Source: Citrobacter tructae (GTDB lineage: Bacteria; Pseudomonadota; Gammaproteobacteria; Enterobacterales; Enterobacteriaceae). From it: a stretch of 64,000 bases of DNA. Position 1 is the stretch's first letter, and every line of letters begins with the position of its first letter. A program made the position numbers and the translations under genes. The stretch spans positions 868,001 through 932,000 of the forward strand of contig NZ_CP038469.1 in the NCBI RefSeq assembly GCF_004684345.1. Reading direction: 5' to 3'. Shown here in pieces: positions 19,128-28,187 of the stretch. The notes under the pieces were generated by a model. The model made no database searches. It was not told where the DNA came from and saw nothing but the letters and a program-made list of their open reading frames with translations.

Positions 19128-19359
19128 TGGGTTAAGCGGTATGGTCGAGATGAAACATTTTGACTGTATATTGGCACGTAAATTTAAATAGTGTCACGTC
19201 AGTCATATAAAAATTAACTCTAATCGGTGTATGCCTATTCTTATGGACCTTGCTGACTTGCCCAATGTGCCTGGTCGATGGCATGTTGTGATACTGGTAA
19301 AATAATTTTTACGCACTAAAGATGTTGATTAACCCAATACCCTATAAAAGGTAAAACCT

Positions 19360-20694
19360 ATGGTTAGTTCAGTCGATATTAAAAATGGCGCAGGTAATAA
19401 ACCTATTATTCGTCGAGTTGCCTCTGCATCAGCAATTGGTACTGCTGCTGAATACTATGATTTTTTTGCGTACGGAACAGCAGCCGTACTTTTTTTTGGT
19501 CATCTATTTTTCCCGAGTGACGATCCATTAATTAGTACGCTTGCTGCTTTTGCAACCTATGCAGTCGGCTTTCTGGCAAGGCCATTAGGCGGAATTGTAT
19601 TCGGTCATATTGGCGATAAGGTGGGACGTAAAAAAGCACTGGTCATTACTATCTTAATTGTTGGCTTAGGGACGTTTTGTATTGGGTTGCTACCGACCTA
19701 TGAAAAAATTGGTATTTGGGCTCCAACCCTGCTTATATTCATTCGCGTACTGCAAGGGTTTGGGGTTGGGGGAGAGCAGGCTGGCGCAGTGTTGATGACT
19801 GCTGAATATTCTGAACCCAAACACCGTGGTTTCTTCTCTAGCTGGGTTCAAATCGGTGCACCCGTTGGCTTCCTTTTGCCATTAGCACTTTTTGCCTTTT
19901 TGAATGCCACGCTCTCGCCTGAGGCGATGATGGACTACGGATGGCGCATACCATTCTTGCTTAGCTTATTATTGGTTATTGTTGGTCTGTTTATCCGCTT
20001 AAAAATAGATGAATCTCCAGTGTTTGCTCAAATTAGAGAGACTAAAGCTGAAGAGTCCCGTCCATTAGTTGAGGTTGTTCGCGATTTTCCTGGGATTGTC
20101 GTCAAGGGAGTATGCGCAAAACTGATTGAAGCTTGCACATTTGCGATGTTTACAGTGATTGTTTTAGCCTACGGTAAGGCAAACAATCTTGATGCTAATA
20201 TTTTGATGGAGACAATGATTGTTGCAGTAATAATAGAAATTATTGCAATACCCATGATGGGAGCGTTGTGTGACAGGATCGGGCGCAAGCCAGTGTATAT
20301 TATTGGCGCACTTCTTCAGGTCATCATGATTATTCCATTCTTCCTTGCGATAAATCAGGATAGTTTCTGGCTTACTCAATTAGTGATGATTCTGGTTTTG
20401 AGTGTCGGTCATAGCATGTGTTATGCACCTCAGGCCTCTTATTTCCCAGAACTGTTTCCAACGCATATTCGCTGTAGCGGTATCGCTTTGATTTGGCAGA
20501 TGGGATCGCTGATTGGTAGTGGAATACTTGGCTTAGTCGCGGTGAAGATTCTGCAGGTCACTGGTGGGCATTATTATGGGCTTGCAACTTACGTTATTGT
20601 CTTGGGGGTTATCTCCATAATAGGTTTACTGATGATGCCGGAAACTGCACCACAGCGGCTTAAACGTGAATATCAGCAGTGGCAAAAGCACTAA
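19360..20694 (+). CDS. Second MHS-family MFS transporter
   Basis: 444-residue metabolite:H+ symporter (ProP/ShiA/KgtP group). The motif GHIGDKVGRKK is present, and GVGGEQAGAVLMTAEY marks the fourth helix. Related to, but distinct from, the adjacent ydfJ product. The 232-base gap before it could hold its own promoter. It lies between ydfJ and ydfI, so a related sugar-acid substrate is likely. I do not recall a counterpart at this position in K-12. GC content looks lower than in rspA. Confidence 0.88.
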   Translation: MVSSVDIKNGAGNKPIIRRVASASAIGTAAEYYDFFAYGTAAVLFFGHLFFPSDDPLISTLAAFATYAVGFLARPLGGIVFGHIGDKVGRKKALVITILIVGLGTFCIGLLPTYEKIGIWAPTLLIFIRVLQGFGVGGEQAGAVLMTAEYSEPKHRGFFSSWVQIGAPVGFLLPLALFAFLNATLSPEAMMDYGWRIPFLLSLLLVIVGLFIRLKIDESPVFAQIRETKAEESRPLVEVVRDFPGIVVKGVCAKLIEACTFAMFTVIVLAYGKANNLDANILMETMIVAVIIEIIAIPMMGALCDRIGRKPVYIIGALLQVIMIIPFFLAINQDSFWLTQLVMILVLSVGHSMCYAPQASYFPELFPTHIRCSGIALIWQMGSLIGSGILGLVAVKILQVTGGHYYGLATYVIVLGVISIIGLLMMPETAPQRLKREYQQWQKH

Positions 20695-20734
20695 TACGAG
20701 CTGGCGGCTTCAATGCCGCCCCCTCTTATCTAGT

Positions 20735-20808
20735 TTGGTATATATCTTCAAATGATGTCATACCAATACTAAAAAGCTTAATGCATATCAAAACATACAA
20801 CCATACAG
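20735..20808. promoter_or_regulatory. Clustered TGGTAT half-sites upstream of ydfI
   Basis: TTGGTAT at 20735-20741 and ATACCAA at 20760-20766 form an inverted repeat. TACAACCATACAG at 20796-20808 is the reverse complement of a near-copy of the rspA promoter motif. FadR-group GntR regulators such as UxuR and ExuR bind TGGT/ACCA dyads, so an RspR operator region is plausible. Confidence 0.4.
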
Positions 20809-20855
20809 GCGTTACTCTGAGACGGTCCTGATTTCATTGATAAGTAGGTCATACC

Positions 20856-22322
20856 ATGCAAAACAAACTCTTAGCAGCCAGGGCTGCAATTCCTGACTAC
20901 GATCGTTCCAAATTGGTACCGCGTATTGTTCATCTGGGATTTGGTGCGTTTCACCGCGCGCATCAGGGTGTTTACGCTGATATCCTGGCCGCTGAGCACA
21001 GCAGTGACTGGGGTTATTATGAAGTTAACTTGATTGGTGGTGAGCAACAAATTGCCGATCTGAAACAGCAGGATAATCTGTATACCGTCGCGGAAATGTC
21101 GGCAGGTGCCTGGACAGCGAGAGTAGTTGGCGTAGTTAAAAACGCGCTGCATGCGCAGGTTGATGGTCTTGAGGCCGTTTTTTCCGCTTTGTGCGAACCG
21201 CAGGTGGCTATTGTCTCACTCACCATTACCGAGAAAGGATATTGCCACTCTCCAGCGACCGGGCAACTGATGCTGGAAAGTCCGATGATAGCCGCCGACC
21301 TGCAAAATCCGCATCAGCCTAAATCTGCGCCGGGCGTCATCGTTGAAGCGCTTGCACGCCGCAAAGCTGCTGGTCTGGCCGCATTTACCGTGATGTCCTG
21401 CGACAACATGCCTGAAAATGGTCATGTCATGCGTAATGTGGTTACCGCTTACGCGCGCGCAGTGGATGCTGAGCTGGCAGACTGGATCGAGAATCATGTG
21501 ACTTTCCCATCGACCATGGTTGACCGTATTGTCCCTGCGGTAACGCCAGATACGCTGGATAAAATTGAACAGCTCACCGGTGTGCGCGATCCGGCTGGTG
21601 TGGCGTGTGAACCGTTCCGCCAGTGGGTTATTGAAGACAACTTTGTTGCCGGTCGCCCACAATGGGAAAAAGCAGGGGCCGAGCTGGTGGCCGATGTTAT
21701 TCCGTTCGAAGAAATGAAACTGCGTATGCTCAACGGCAGTCACTCTTTCCTTGCGTACCTTGGTTATCTGGCCGGATATCAGCACATTAACGATTGTATG
21801 GGCGACGACAATTACCGTTGCGCTGCACGCGCGCTGATGTTGCAGGAGCAGGCCCCAACACTGAAAGTGAAAGGCGTTGATTTACAGCAGTATGCCGATC
21901 GGTTGATTGAGCGTTACAGCAATCCGGCGCTGCGTCACCGTACCTGGCAGATTGCGATGGACGGCAGTCAAAAACTCCCTCAGCGTATGCTCGATTCCGT
22001 GCGCTGGCATCTTGTTCACGACAGTCGTTTCGACTTGCTGGCGCTGGCTGTGGCTGGTTGGATGCGTTACGTCGGTGGTGTGGATGATCAGGGCGAGGCG
22101 ATTGAGATCAGCGATCCGCTGTTGCAGGTTATCCAGAACGCGGTGCAGAGCAGTAAAGAGGGTGAAGATCGCGTTAAGGCACTGTTGGCTATCGATGCTA
22201 TCTTTGGGCGCGAACTGCCGCAGGTTAAACTGTTCAGAACCAAAGTCACCGAAGCGTATCTTGCGTTGCTGGCTGACGGGGCGAAGGTGACAGTTGCGAA
22301 ATATGCCGCAAAATTGAAGTAG
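20856..22322 (+). CDS. ydfI: YdfI, mannitol-dehydrogenase-family oxidoreductase
   Basis: 488-residue polyol-specific long-chain dehydrogenase related to fructuronate and tagaturonate reductases. The N-terminal nucleotide-binding segment is IVHLGFGAFHRAHQ, and the catalytic lysine region is KLRMLNGSHSFLAYLGYLAG. Likely interconverts a ketouronate such as D-fructuronate or tagaturonate with the aldonate used by RspA, which fits the neighbourhood. The gene lies far from uxuAB, so it is probably an alternative pathway enzyme. Confidence 0.93.
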   Translation: MQNKLLAARAAIPDYDRSKLVPRIVHLGFGAFHRAHQGVYADILAAEHSSDWGYYEVNLIGGEQQIADLKQQDNLYTVAEMSAGAWTARVVGVVKNALHAQVDGLEAVFSALCEPQVAIVSLTITEKGYCHSPATGQLMLESPMIAADLQNPHQPKSAPGVIVEALARRKAAGLAAFTVMSCDNMPENGHVMRNVVTAYARAVDAELADWIENHVTFPSTMVDRIVPAVTPDTLDKIEQLTGVRDPAGVACEPFRQWVIEDNFVAGRPQWEKAGAELVADVIPFEEMKLRMLNGSHSFLAYLGYLAGYQHINDCMGDDNYRCAARALMLQEQAPTLKVKGVDLQQYADRLIERYSNPALRHRTWQIAMDGSQKLPQRMLDSVRWHLVHDSRFDLLALAVAGWMRYVGGVDDQGEAIEISDPLLQVIQNAVQSSKEGEDRVKALLAIDAIFGRELPQVKLFRTKVTEAYLALLADGAKVTVAKYAAKLK

Positions 22323-22341
22323 TGGCGTAAAGTGTTTATGT

Positions 22342-22373
22342 CGCCATCCGGCTAATACTACAGCCAGATGGCG
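22342..22373 (+). terminator. Hairpin after ydfI
   Basis: Two 12-base arms (22342-22353 and 22362-22373) with one mismatch around an 8-base loop, following the ydfI stop and converging on ydfZ. GCCATCCGG resembles REP-type palindromes. The downstream T tract is weak. Confidence 0.55.
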
Positions 22374-22398
22374 CGTTGTTTTCTGGCACTCACACCAA

Positions 22399-22602
22399 TC
22401 AGTTCATACCCAGACGAATCAATTCGAGAGGGGCATATTTGCCTTCACAACCCTCGATTTCCACTGTTTTCCCGCGGCGAATTTGCTCAGCGGTCAGGCC
22501 TTCGGAATCAATAGCCTTGATACGGCCTGTGATCCCGGTATCACTGATCATGACACGGCTGCCGGTGGTGATTGCGTTACGGTTACGATCGTATGTTTTC
22601 AT
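22399..22602 (-). CDS. ydfZ: YdfZ small selenium-associated protein
   Basis: 67 residues starting MKTYDRNRNAITTGSRVM, matching E. coli YdfZ, a protein found to bind selenium in a labile, non-selenocysteine form. A single cysteine (VEIEGCEGKY) is retained. The ATG at 22602 is preceded by a strong GGAGAGGAG; a longer reading to 22656 is not credible. FNR-dependent anaerobic expression is known in E. coli. Confidence 0.92.
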   Translation of the reverse strand: MKTYDRNRNAITTGSRVMISDTGITGRIKAIDSEGLTAEQIRRGKTVEIEGCEGKYAPLELIRLGMN

Positions 22603-22764
22603 GGTGGTTTCTCCTCTCCAACTTACCGTCAAAGCCCGTGGGCTTTTGAGTCCCACGTAACGGGCGCAATATAAATACGCTTCTCGCTAAAGATTTTTTT
22701 TGTTTTGGATCAAAATCACAGCTTTTTTTGGGCGGATCTGAAGGGGAGAAAAAAGACGCATAAA

Positions 22765-22785
22765 CTCACCCCAAAACGAGGTGAG
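22765..22785 (-). terminator. rspR terminator
   Basis: CTCACC and GGTGAG arms downstream of the rspR stop, followed on the minus strand by T-rich sequence (TTTATGCGTCTTTTTT). Confidence 0.65.
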
Positions 22786-22794
22786 GGAGAGGGA

Positions 22795-23481
22795 TTAATC
22801 TTCGCTAAACCAGTCGCTATTTTCCTGACGAATCAGCTGAACGGACTCACCGATTTCCTGCAGGTGCAGCATCATCGCGCGCTCAACGGCATCGCTGTCA
22901 TGCTTTTCCAACGCGGCAAAAATATCGTGATGCTGACGAAGAAGCATTTCCGGTGGGGAGATGTGGTCGAGACTCATATAGCGAACGCGGTCGATGGTCG
23001 CCTTAATATTCTCGACGGTGTCCCATGCGAGCTGGCAATCGGCAATTAACGCCAGCTTCTGGTGAAATTCATCGTCAAGCAGGAAAAAATCGTTGATCTG
23101 TTTACGCTCAATGGCGATGCGCTGCTGATGCAGATTCTGTTCAAGCTGGTAACACTGATTGTCAGTGATCATCGACGCGGCGCGCCGGGCGACGGCGCAT
23201 TCAATGGCCTGGCGAACAAAACAACCATTTTGCACTTGCGACAGCGAGATCTTGTTCACATAGCTGCCGCGTTGCGGACGAATTTGAATCAGGCCGTTCT
23301 CCGCGAGTTTGATGAATGCTTCACGTACCGGCTGGCGTGACACATTAAAGCGGACGGAAACCTCTTTCTCCGAAAGCGGCGTGCCGGGCGCAATCAGGCA
23401 CTGCACGATGTCGCGACGAAGAATGCGGTAGATCTGCTGATTTACCGGCTGTGTAGGGTTGAGCTGCGTTTCTACGGTCAT
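22795..23481 (-). CDS. rspR: RspR (YdfH) GntR-family regulator
   Basis: 228-residue FadR/FCD-type GntR factor with an N-terminal winged helix (helix-turn-helix in EKEVSVRFNVSRQPVREAFIKLAENGLI) and a C-terminal all-helical ligand domain. In E. coli it controls rspAB. In K-12 Qin separates it from rspAB; here both are in one 8-kb module. Likely effector: a sugar acid. Confidence 0.93.
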   Translation of the reverse strand: MTVETQLNPTQPVNQQIYRILRRDIVQCLIAPGTPLSEKEVSVRFNVSRQPVREAFIKLAENGLIQIRPQRGSYVNKISLSQVQNGCFVRQAIECAVARRAASMITDNQCYQLEQNLHQQRIAIERKQINDFFLLDDEFHQKLALIADCQLAWDTVENIKATIDRVRYMSLDHISPPEMLLRQHHDIFAALEKHDSDAVERAMMLHLQEIGESVQLIRQENSDWFSED

Positions 23482-23567
23482 TCATTCTTACTTTTTAGAG
23501 AGTTAACCCGAATACTTTATCACTTATTCGGTGGTATCTGTACCCGGCCCGAGGCCGGGTACAAAAA

Positions 23568-24314
23568 TTAACCCCGGTGAACGCTCAAACCTGCAAAGGA
23601 CTGTGCAACAGGCATCATTTCGAGGGTGTTGATGTTGACGTGCGCAGGCAGCGAAGCCACCCACCACACAGCTTCAGTAACATCTTCCGGCGTCAGTGCG
23701 GTAGTGTTTTCGTAAGCTTTGACGGCTTTCTCATCGTCGCCTTTGAAACGTACGTTAGAGAACTCCGTGCCGCCAACCAGGCCTGGTTCTATATCGGTCA
23801 CGCGTACTGCTGTACCGTGCAGGTCGGTACGTAAGTTCAGGCTAAACTGGCGAACGAACGCTTTCGTTGCGCCGTACACGTTGCCCCCGGCATAAGGCCA
23901 ACTACCGGCGGTTGAACCGATATTAATAATATGACCCCGATTGCGTTCAACCATGCCCGGCAGGACGGCACGGGTCATATAGATCAAACCTTTATTGTTG
24001 GTGTCGATCATGGTTTCCCAGTCGTCAACGTTAGCCTTATGCGCCGGTTCAAGACCCAGAGCCAGGCCGGCGTTGTTGACCAGTACGTCAATGTTGCGCC
24101 ATTGAGCAGGTAAGGCGGCCAGCATTTCTTCAATAGCGGCGCGATTACGTACGTCAAGTTGTGCGGTATACAGGTTATCGCCCAGCTCATCTTTCAGTTC
24201 CTGCAGGCGCTCCTGACGGCGTCCGGTGGCAATAACCTTATGCCCATTCTCAATAAAACGACGCGTAATGCACTCACCAAAACCCGCAGTTGCTCCGGTT
24301 ACTAAAACGATCAT
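23568..24314 (-). CDS. ydfG: YdfG NADP-dependent 3-hydroxy acid dehydrogenase
   Basis: 248-residue short-chain dehydrogenase that oxidises L-allo-threonine, L-serine and 3-hydroxypropionate-type substrates, and reduces malonic semialdehyde in pyrimidine degradation. The cofactor loop TGATAGFG and catalytic YGATK are visible. I start at MIVLVTG (24314), giving the E. coli length; five extra upstream residues are unlikely. A GC-rich hairpin (23540-23562) follows, but without a T tract in this direction. Confidence 0.95.
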   Translation of the reverse strand: MIVLVTGATAGFGECITRRFIENGHKVIATGRRQERLQELKDELGDNLYTAQLDVRNRAAIEEMLAALPAQWRNIDVLVNNAGLALGLEPAHKANVDDWETMIDTNNKGLIYMTRAVLPGMVERNRGHIINIGSTAGSWPYAGGNVYGATKAFVRQFSLNLRTDLHGTAVRVTDIEPGLVGGTEFSNVRFKGDDEKAVKAYENTTALTPEDVTEAVWWVASLPAHVNINTLEMMPVAQSFAGLSVHRG

Positions 24315-24451
24315 CTCACTGTTCCTCAACGCTTTTTATGTGCTATTACCATACCACGTCAATTCTGTTCAGGGCTAATGCTGCGTAACGTGATTGCGGT
24401 CGATTCCACGGAAGCCTAATCTAGTAAACAAATCGTTTTCAGGAGTGAAAG

Positions 24452-26497
24452 ATGTCGTTAACGAATCCCTTTTTACGTCAAAGCACTTTGCCTTATCAGG
24501 CTCCGCAATTTGATCGCATAGACGTGCATCATTATCGTCCTGCATTTGATGAAGGTGTAAGGCAAAAGCGCGCGGAAATCGACGCTATTGTACAAAACCC
24601 ACAGGCTGCGGATTTTGCCAATACGCTGCTGGCGCTTGAGCAGAGCGGGGCGCTGTTGACGCGCGTCACCAGCGTTTTCTTTGCCATGACAGCGGCGCAC
24701 ACCAACGATGAATTACAGCGTCTGGATGAAGAATTCTCCGCTGAGCTGGCGGCGTTGGCGAATGATATTTATCTCAACGGTGCGCTTTTTGCGCGCGTAG
24801 AGGCCGTCTGGCAACAGCGTGCCTCATTGGGGCTGGATGCAGAGTCATTACGTTTGTTGGAGGTCGTTCATCAGCGTTTTGTCCTGGCGGGGGCCCGGCT
24901 AAATGAAACAGATAAAGCACGTCTCAAAGCGCTTAACACCGAATCAGCTACCCTGACAAGCCAGTTCAACCAGCGCCTGTTGGCGGCGAGTAAATCGGGC
25001 GCCCTGGTGGTTGATGATGTTAGCCAACTGGACGGATTAAGCCCGGAAGAGATCGCCATGGCGGCAGCCGCTGCCAAAGAAAAGGGGCTTCAGGACCGCT
25101 GGGTTATCCCGCTGCTGAACACCACTCAACAGCCTGCGCTTGCCGCGTTACACGACAGGCAGATCCGCGAGGAGCTGTTTACCCGTGCATGGACACGGGC
25201 TGAAAATAATGATGCCAACGATACGCGCGCCATTGTCCAGCGGCAGGTGGAAATCCGGACTCAGCAGGCGAAGTTACTCGGTTTTGCTCACTATGCTGCG
25301 TGGAAAATTGCTGACCAAATGGCAAATACTCCCGAGGCTGCGCTCGCTTTTATGCGGGCTATCGTTCCGGCTGCGCGTAAAAGAGCCGGTGATGAATTGG
25401 CTGAAATCCAGAAAGCCATAGACAAAGAGAAGGGGGAATTTAGTGTACAGGCCTGGGACTGGGCCTATTACGCCGAACAGGTTCGCCGTGAAAAATATGC
25501 CCTTGATGAGGCGCAACTTAAACCCTACTTTGCTTTAGATACGGTACTGAATGAAGGTGTGTTCTGGACCGCAAACCAGCTCTTTGGCATTAAGTTTATC
25601 GAACGTTTCGACATCCCTGTTTATCACCCGGATGTGCGGGTATGGGAAATTTTTGACCACGACGGAACGGGGCTGGCGTTGTTCTACGGTGATTTCTTCG
25701 CCCGGGAATCAAAAAGCGGCGGCGCTTGGATGGGGAATTTTGTTGAGCAATCGGTGCTTAACGAAACCAGACCGGTTATTTACAACGTCTGTAACTATCA
25801 AAAACCCGCACAGGACCAGCCTGCCTTGCTGCTGTGGGATGACGTCATCACACTTTTTCATGAGTTTGGGCACACCTTACATGGTCTGTTTGCCAGCCAA
25901 CGCTATGCGACGCTCTCAGGGACCAATACCCCGCGTGATTTCGTTGAGTTTCCCTCACAAATTAATGAACACTGGGCGAGCCATCCGCAGGTCTTTGCCC
26001 GCTATGCGCGTCATGTTGAAACTGGGGAACGTATGCCTCAGAAGCTGCAGGATAAGATGCAGAGAGCCAGCTTGTTTAACAAAGGTTACGATATGACCGA
26101 ATTGCTCAGTGCCGCATTTCTGGATATGCACTGGCACAGCCTGCAAAGTATCGAGCCCGCTCTGTCAGTAGAGGAATTTGAACGGCAGGCGCTGACAGCG
26201 GAAGGTCTTAATATTCATGCTGTACCGCCGCGTTATCGCAGCAGTTATTTTGCGCATATTTTCGGCGGCGGCTATGCGGCAGGTTATTATGCTTATTTGT
26301 GGACGCAGATGCTGGCGGATGACGGCTATCAGTGGTTTGTCGAAAACGGCGGTTTAACACGAGAAAACGGACAACATTTTCGTGAGTCAGTCCTTTCGCG
26401 TGGTAATAGTTCAGACTTGCACGCGGTGTATCCAGCATGGCGGGGGCGTGAACCCGGAATTAATGCCATGCTGCGCAACCGGGGATTAGAACAGTAG
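24452..26497 (+). CDS. dcp: Dcp dipeptidyl carboxypeptidase II
   Basis: 681-residue M3-family zinc metallopeptidase that releases C-terminal dipeptides in the cytoplasm. The zinc site HEFGH is at residues 470-474, and the third ligand lies in the following FPSQINEHWA segment. CAGGAG precedes the ATG. Monocistronic. It is bounded by ydfG and dgcZ. Confidence 0.96.
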   Translation: MSLTNPFLRQSTLPYQAPQFDRIDVHHYRPAFDEGVRQKRAEIDAIVQNPQAADFANTLLALEQSGALLTRVTSVFFAMTAAHTNDELQRLDEEFSAELAALANDIYLNGALFARVEAVWQQRASLGLDAESLRLLEVVHQRFVLAGARLNETDKARLKALNTESATLTSQFNQRLLAASKSGALVVDDVSQLDGLSPEEIAMAAAAAKEKGLQDRWVIPLLNTTQQPALAALHDRQIREELFTRAWTRAENNDANDTRAIVQRQVEIRTQQAKLLGFAHYAAWKIADQMANTPEAALAFMRAIVPAARKRAGDELAEIQKAIDKEKGEFSVQAWDWAYYAEQVRREKYALDEAQLKPYFALDTVLNEGVFWTANQLFGIKFIERFDIPVYHPDVRVWEIFDHDGTGLALFYGDFFARESKSGGAWMGNFVEQSVLNETRPVIYNVCNYQKPAQDQPALLLWDDVITLFHEFGHTLHGLFASQRYATLSGTNTPRDFVEFPSQINEHWASHPQVFARYARHVETGERMPQKLQDKMQRASLFNKGYDMTELLSAAFLDMHWHSLQSIEPALSVEEFERQALTAEGLNIHAVPPRYRSSYFAHIFGGGYAAGYYAYLWTQMLADDGYQWFVENGGLTRENGQHFRESVLSRGNSSDLHAVYPAWRGREPGINAMLRNRGLEQ

Positions 26498-26632
26498 CTG
26501 AGAGAATACGGTCAGGTTTCTGGCTGACCGTATTATCGATAGTTCAGAGTTGACATATTAATTACTATTAATAAACTTACATAAATTTTCTTTATTGTCG
26601 CTAAAATGTTCAACATCAACAATGCTCACACA

Positions 26633-26640
26633 GGGAAGGG
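26633..26640 (+). other. KOPS octamer GGGAAGGG
   Basis: Exact KOPS consensus on the plus strand, pointing to dif. It lies immediately before the dgcZ start at 26648 and also acts as part of its purine-rich ribosome-binding region. Confidence 0.5.
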
Positions 26641-26647
26641 GGTCGCG

Positions 26648-27574
26648 ATGATGAGACAAACGGCAGAAATAGATTCAATCTTGATTGACCTAAATCACTC
26701 GATTGATGCTCATTATAAATGGTTAGTAAAAATGTTTCGTTGCGTGGTGTCATCTGATATCACTCAGGCAGATATTTCGGGAAATAATTCGCACTATGCC
26801 TGTCAATTCGGACAGTGGCTTAACCAACGCCTGGTACAGGATGACGAAGATTATAATTATGTGAGTAAGATAAATGCAGTACATGAAGAAATGCATTTAT
26901 TAGGTAAGGAGTTGTTATTGGCAATAGTGGAAGATCGAAGCCAGTCATCGCATTTCGACCGTTTCCAGGATGCGCTACTGGCCTTTACGTCAGCAGTAAT
27001 GGACTACAAAATATATTTATTAAACATTCGCAGCAATATCGATGCATTAACCGGTTTACCCGGCAGAAGAATGCTTGATGAATCTTTTGACCAGCAATTA
27101 CTCGACACTGAACCGCTTAATTTATATTTATTATTGCTGGATATCGATCGTTTTAAACTCGTCAATGATACTTACGGTCACCTGGTGGGTGATTTGGTAT
27201 TACGCAGCCTGGCCTCGAATTTATTGCTATGGACACGCTATGATGAAGTCGCGTATCGCTACGGCGGCGAAGAGTTCATTATTCTGATCAGAACAAAATC
27301 GGACGAGCAGGCAAGCCGCGCGGGGTTGCGCCTGTGTCATCTCATTGAGCAAAAAAAGATCCCTTATCCGGAGGGGGAGATCGGTATTACGGTAACGGCC
27401 GGCATCACCAGGGTACATCAGGGCGAAACGTTGGATACGGCTCTCGGACGTGCTGATCGAGCTATGTATGAAGGGAAACAGACCGGCAGGAATCGCTGTA
27501 TGTTTATGGATGAGCACGAACAGATCATGCGGGTGGGGGCCAACAATCAGATAACGGCGCTGGTCAGGGCGTAA
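26648..27574 (+). CDS. dgcZ: DgcZ zinc-sensing diguanylate cyclase
   Basis: 308 residues: an N-terminal CZB zinc-binding domain (conserved His/Cys in HYKWLVKMF, HYACQFGQWL and HEEMH) and a C-terminal GGDEF domain with GGEEF at the active site. It makes cyclic di-GMP; in E. coli zinc inhibits it and it promotes poly-GlcNAc biofilm. The double ATG at 26648/26651 aligns with the E. coli start (MIKKTTEID); the longer reading from 26606 lacks a ribosome site. Confidence 0.94.
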   Translation: MMRQTAEIDSILIDLNHSIDAHYKWLVKMFRCVVSSDITQADISGNNSHYACQFGQWLNQRLVQDDEDYNYVSKINAVHEEMHLLGKELLLAIVEDRSQSSHFDRFQDALLAFTSAVMDYKIYLLNIRSNIDALTGLPGRRMLDESFDQQLLDTEPLNLYLLLLDIDRFKLVNDTYGHLVGDLVLRSLASNLLLWTRYDEVAYRYGGEEFIILIRTKSDEQASRAGLRLCHLIEQKKIPYPEGEIGITVTAGITRVHQGETLDTALGRADRAMYEGKQTGRNRCMFMDEHEQIMRVGANNQITALVRA

Positions 27575-27639
27575 GTTTTGTTGATGTGATTCCGTTTCGT
27601 TTAACGTTCATTGGGGTTGTCGATGATATAGTTAGCTAA

Positions 27640-27738
27640 CTATCCGTTGTCTGTGCAGGGAATCGCCTGATAGCGTATAAAGCAAAACACAAATCTATCC
27701 ATGCAAGCATTTACCGCTGGTTTATCCGGCGGTTTTTT
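27640..27738 (+). ncRNA. mgrR: MgrR small RNA
   Basis: In E. coli the PhoP-activated, Hfq-dependent MgrR (about 98 nt) lies between dgcZ and mgtS and represses eptB. Here the same interval contains a TATAGT -10 element (27627-27632), a possible PhoP half-site CGTTTA at 27598-27603, and an intrinsic terminator at 27714-27738 (CCGCTGG/TCCGGCGG arms, then eight T). Start to terminator is about 99 bases. Identified by position, length and signals rather than full sequence recall. Confidence 0.65.
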
Positions 27739-27851
27739 TTTACCTGTCGTTCAGGTAATAAGTATTCAATGGCACGGGAACATGCAAAAAAATGGCCCCT
27801 TGAGCAGTGATGCAACAAGGGGCCGGTTCGGTTCAGAACTATCGTCGTTCA

Positions 27852-27947
27852 TCAATCATCCCATCTGTGGCTAAAATAGGCGGCCAGAAAACCAGAAAAT
27901 AAAATAATTCCCAGAACGGCCATAAAAACATTCATATTACCCAGCAT
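27852..27947 (-). CDS. mgtS: MgtS small membrane protein
   Basis: 31-residue single-helix inner-membrane protein (starts MLGNMNVFMAVLGIILFSG, ends SHRWDD). It is essentially identical to E. coli MgtS (YneM), which stabilises the magnesium importer MgtA and interacts with PitA in low magnesium. AAAGGAG precedes the ATG. Converges with mgrR. Too short for ordinary gene callers. Confidence 0.95.
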   Translation of the reverse strand: MLGNMNVFMAVLGIILFSGFLAAYFSHRWDD

Positions 27948-28008
27948 AGTCAATGCTCCTTTATTTTTGAGTTTCCTCTCTTACCTTAATGTCACCCCGT
28001 TAATGACT

Positions 28009-28043
28009 ATAGTAACAACTTAACCTTAAACAAAGGTTGAACC
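28009..28043 (-). promoter_or_regulatory. PhoP-dependent mgtS promoter
   Basis: On the minus strand GGTTCA-ACCTT-TGTTTA (28043-28027) is a direct hexamer repeat with 5-base spacing, one mismatch from the PhoP box. Twelve bases later a TACTAT -10 element follows (28014-28009), which is the usual geometry. The predicted leader is about 55 bases. Confidence 0.7.
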
Positions 28044-28187
28044 AGGTGATTATTTCGTCTGAAACGTAAAGTTATACCGTTTTTGACAGGGAAAAAATAA
28101 GAATGGAACACATTACGGGGCAAGGAGAATTTGCTGGCGGCTATTTGAGAAAACGACAGAGCCGGTTGCGCTCTGTCGCCAGAATAA

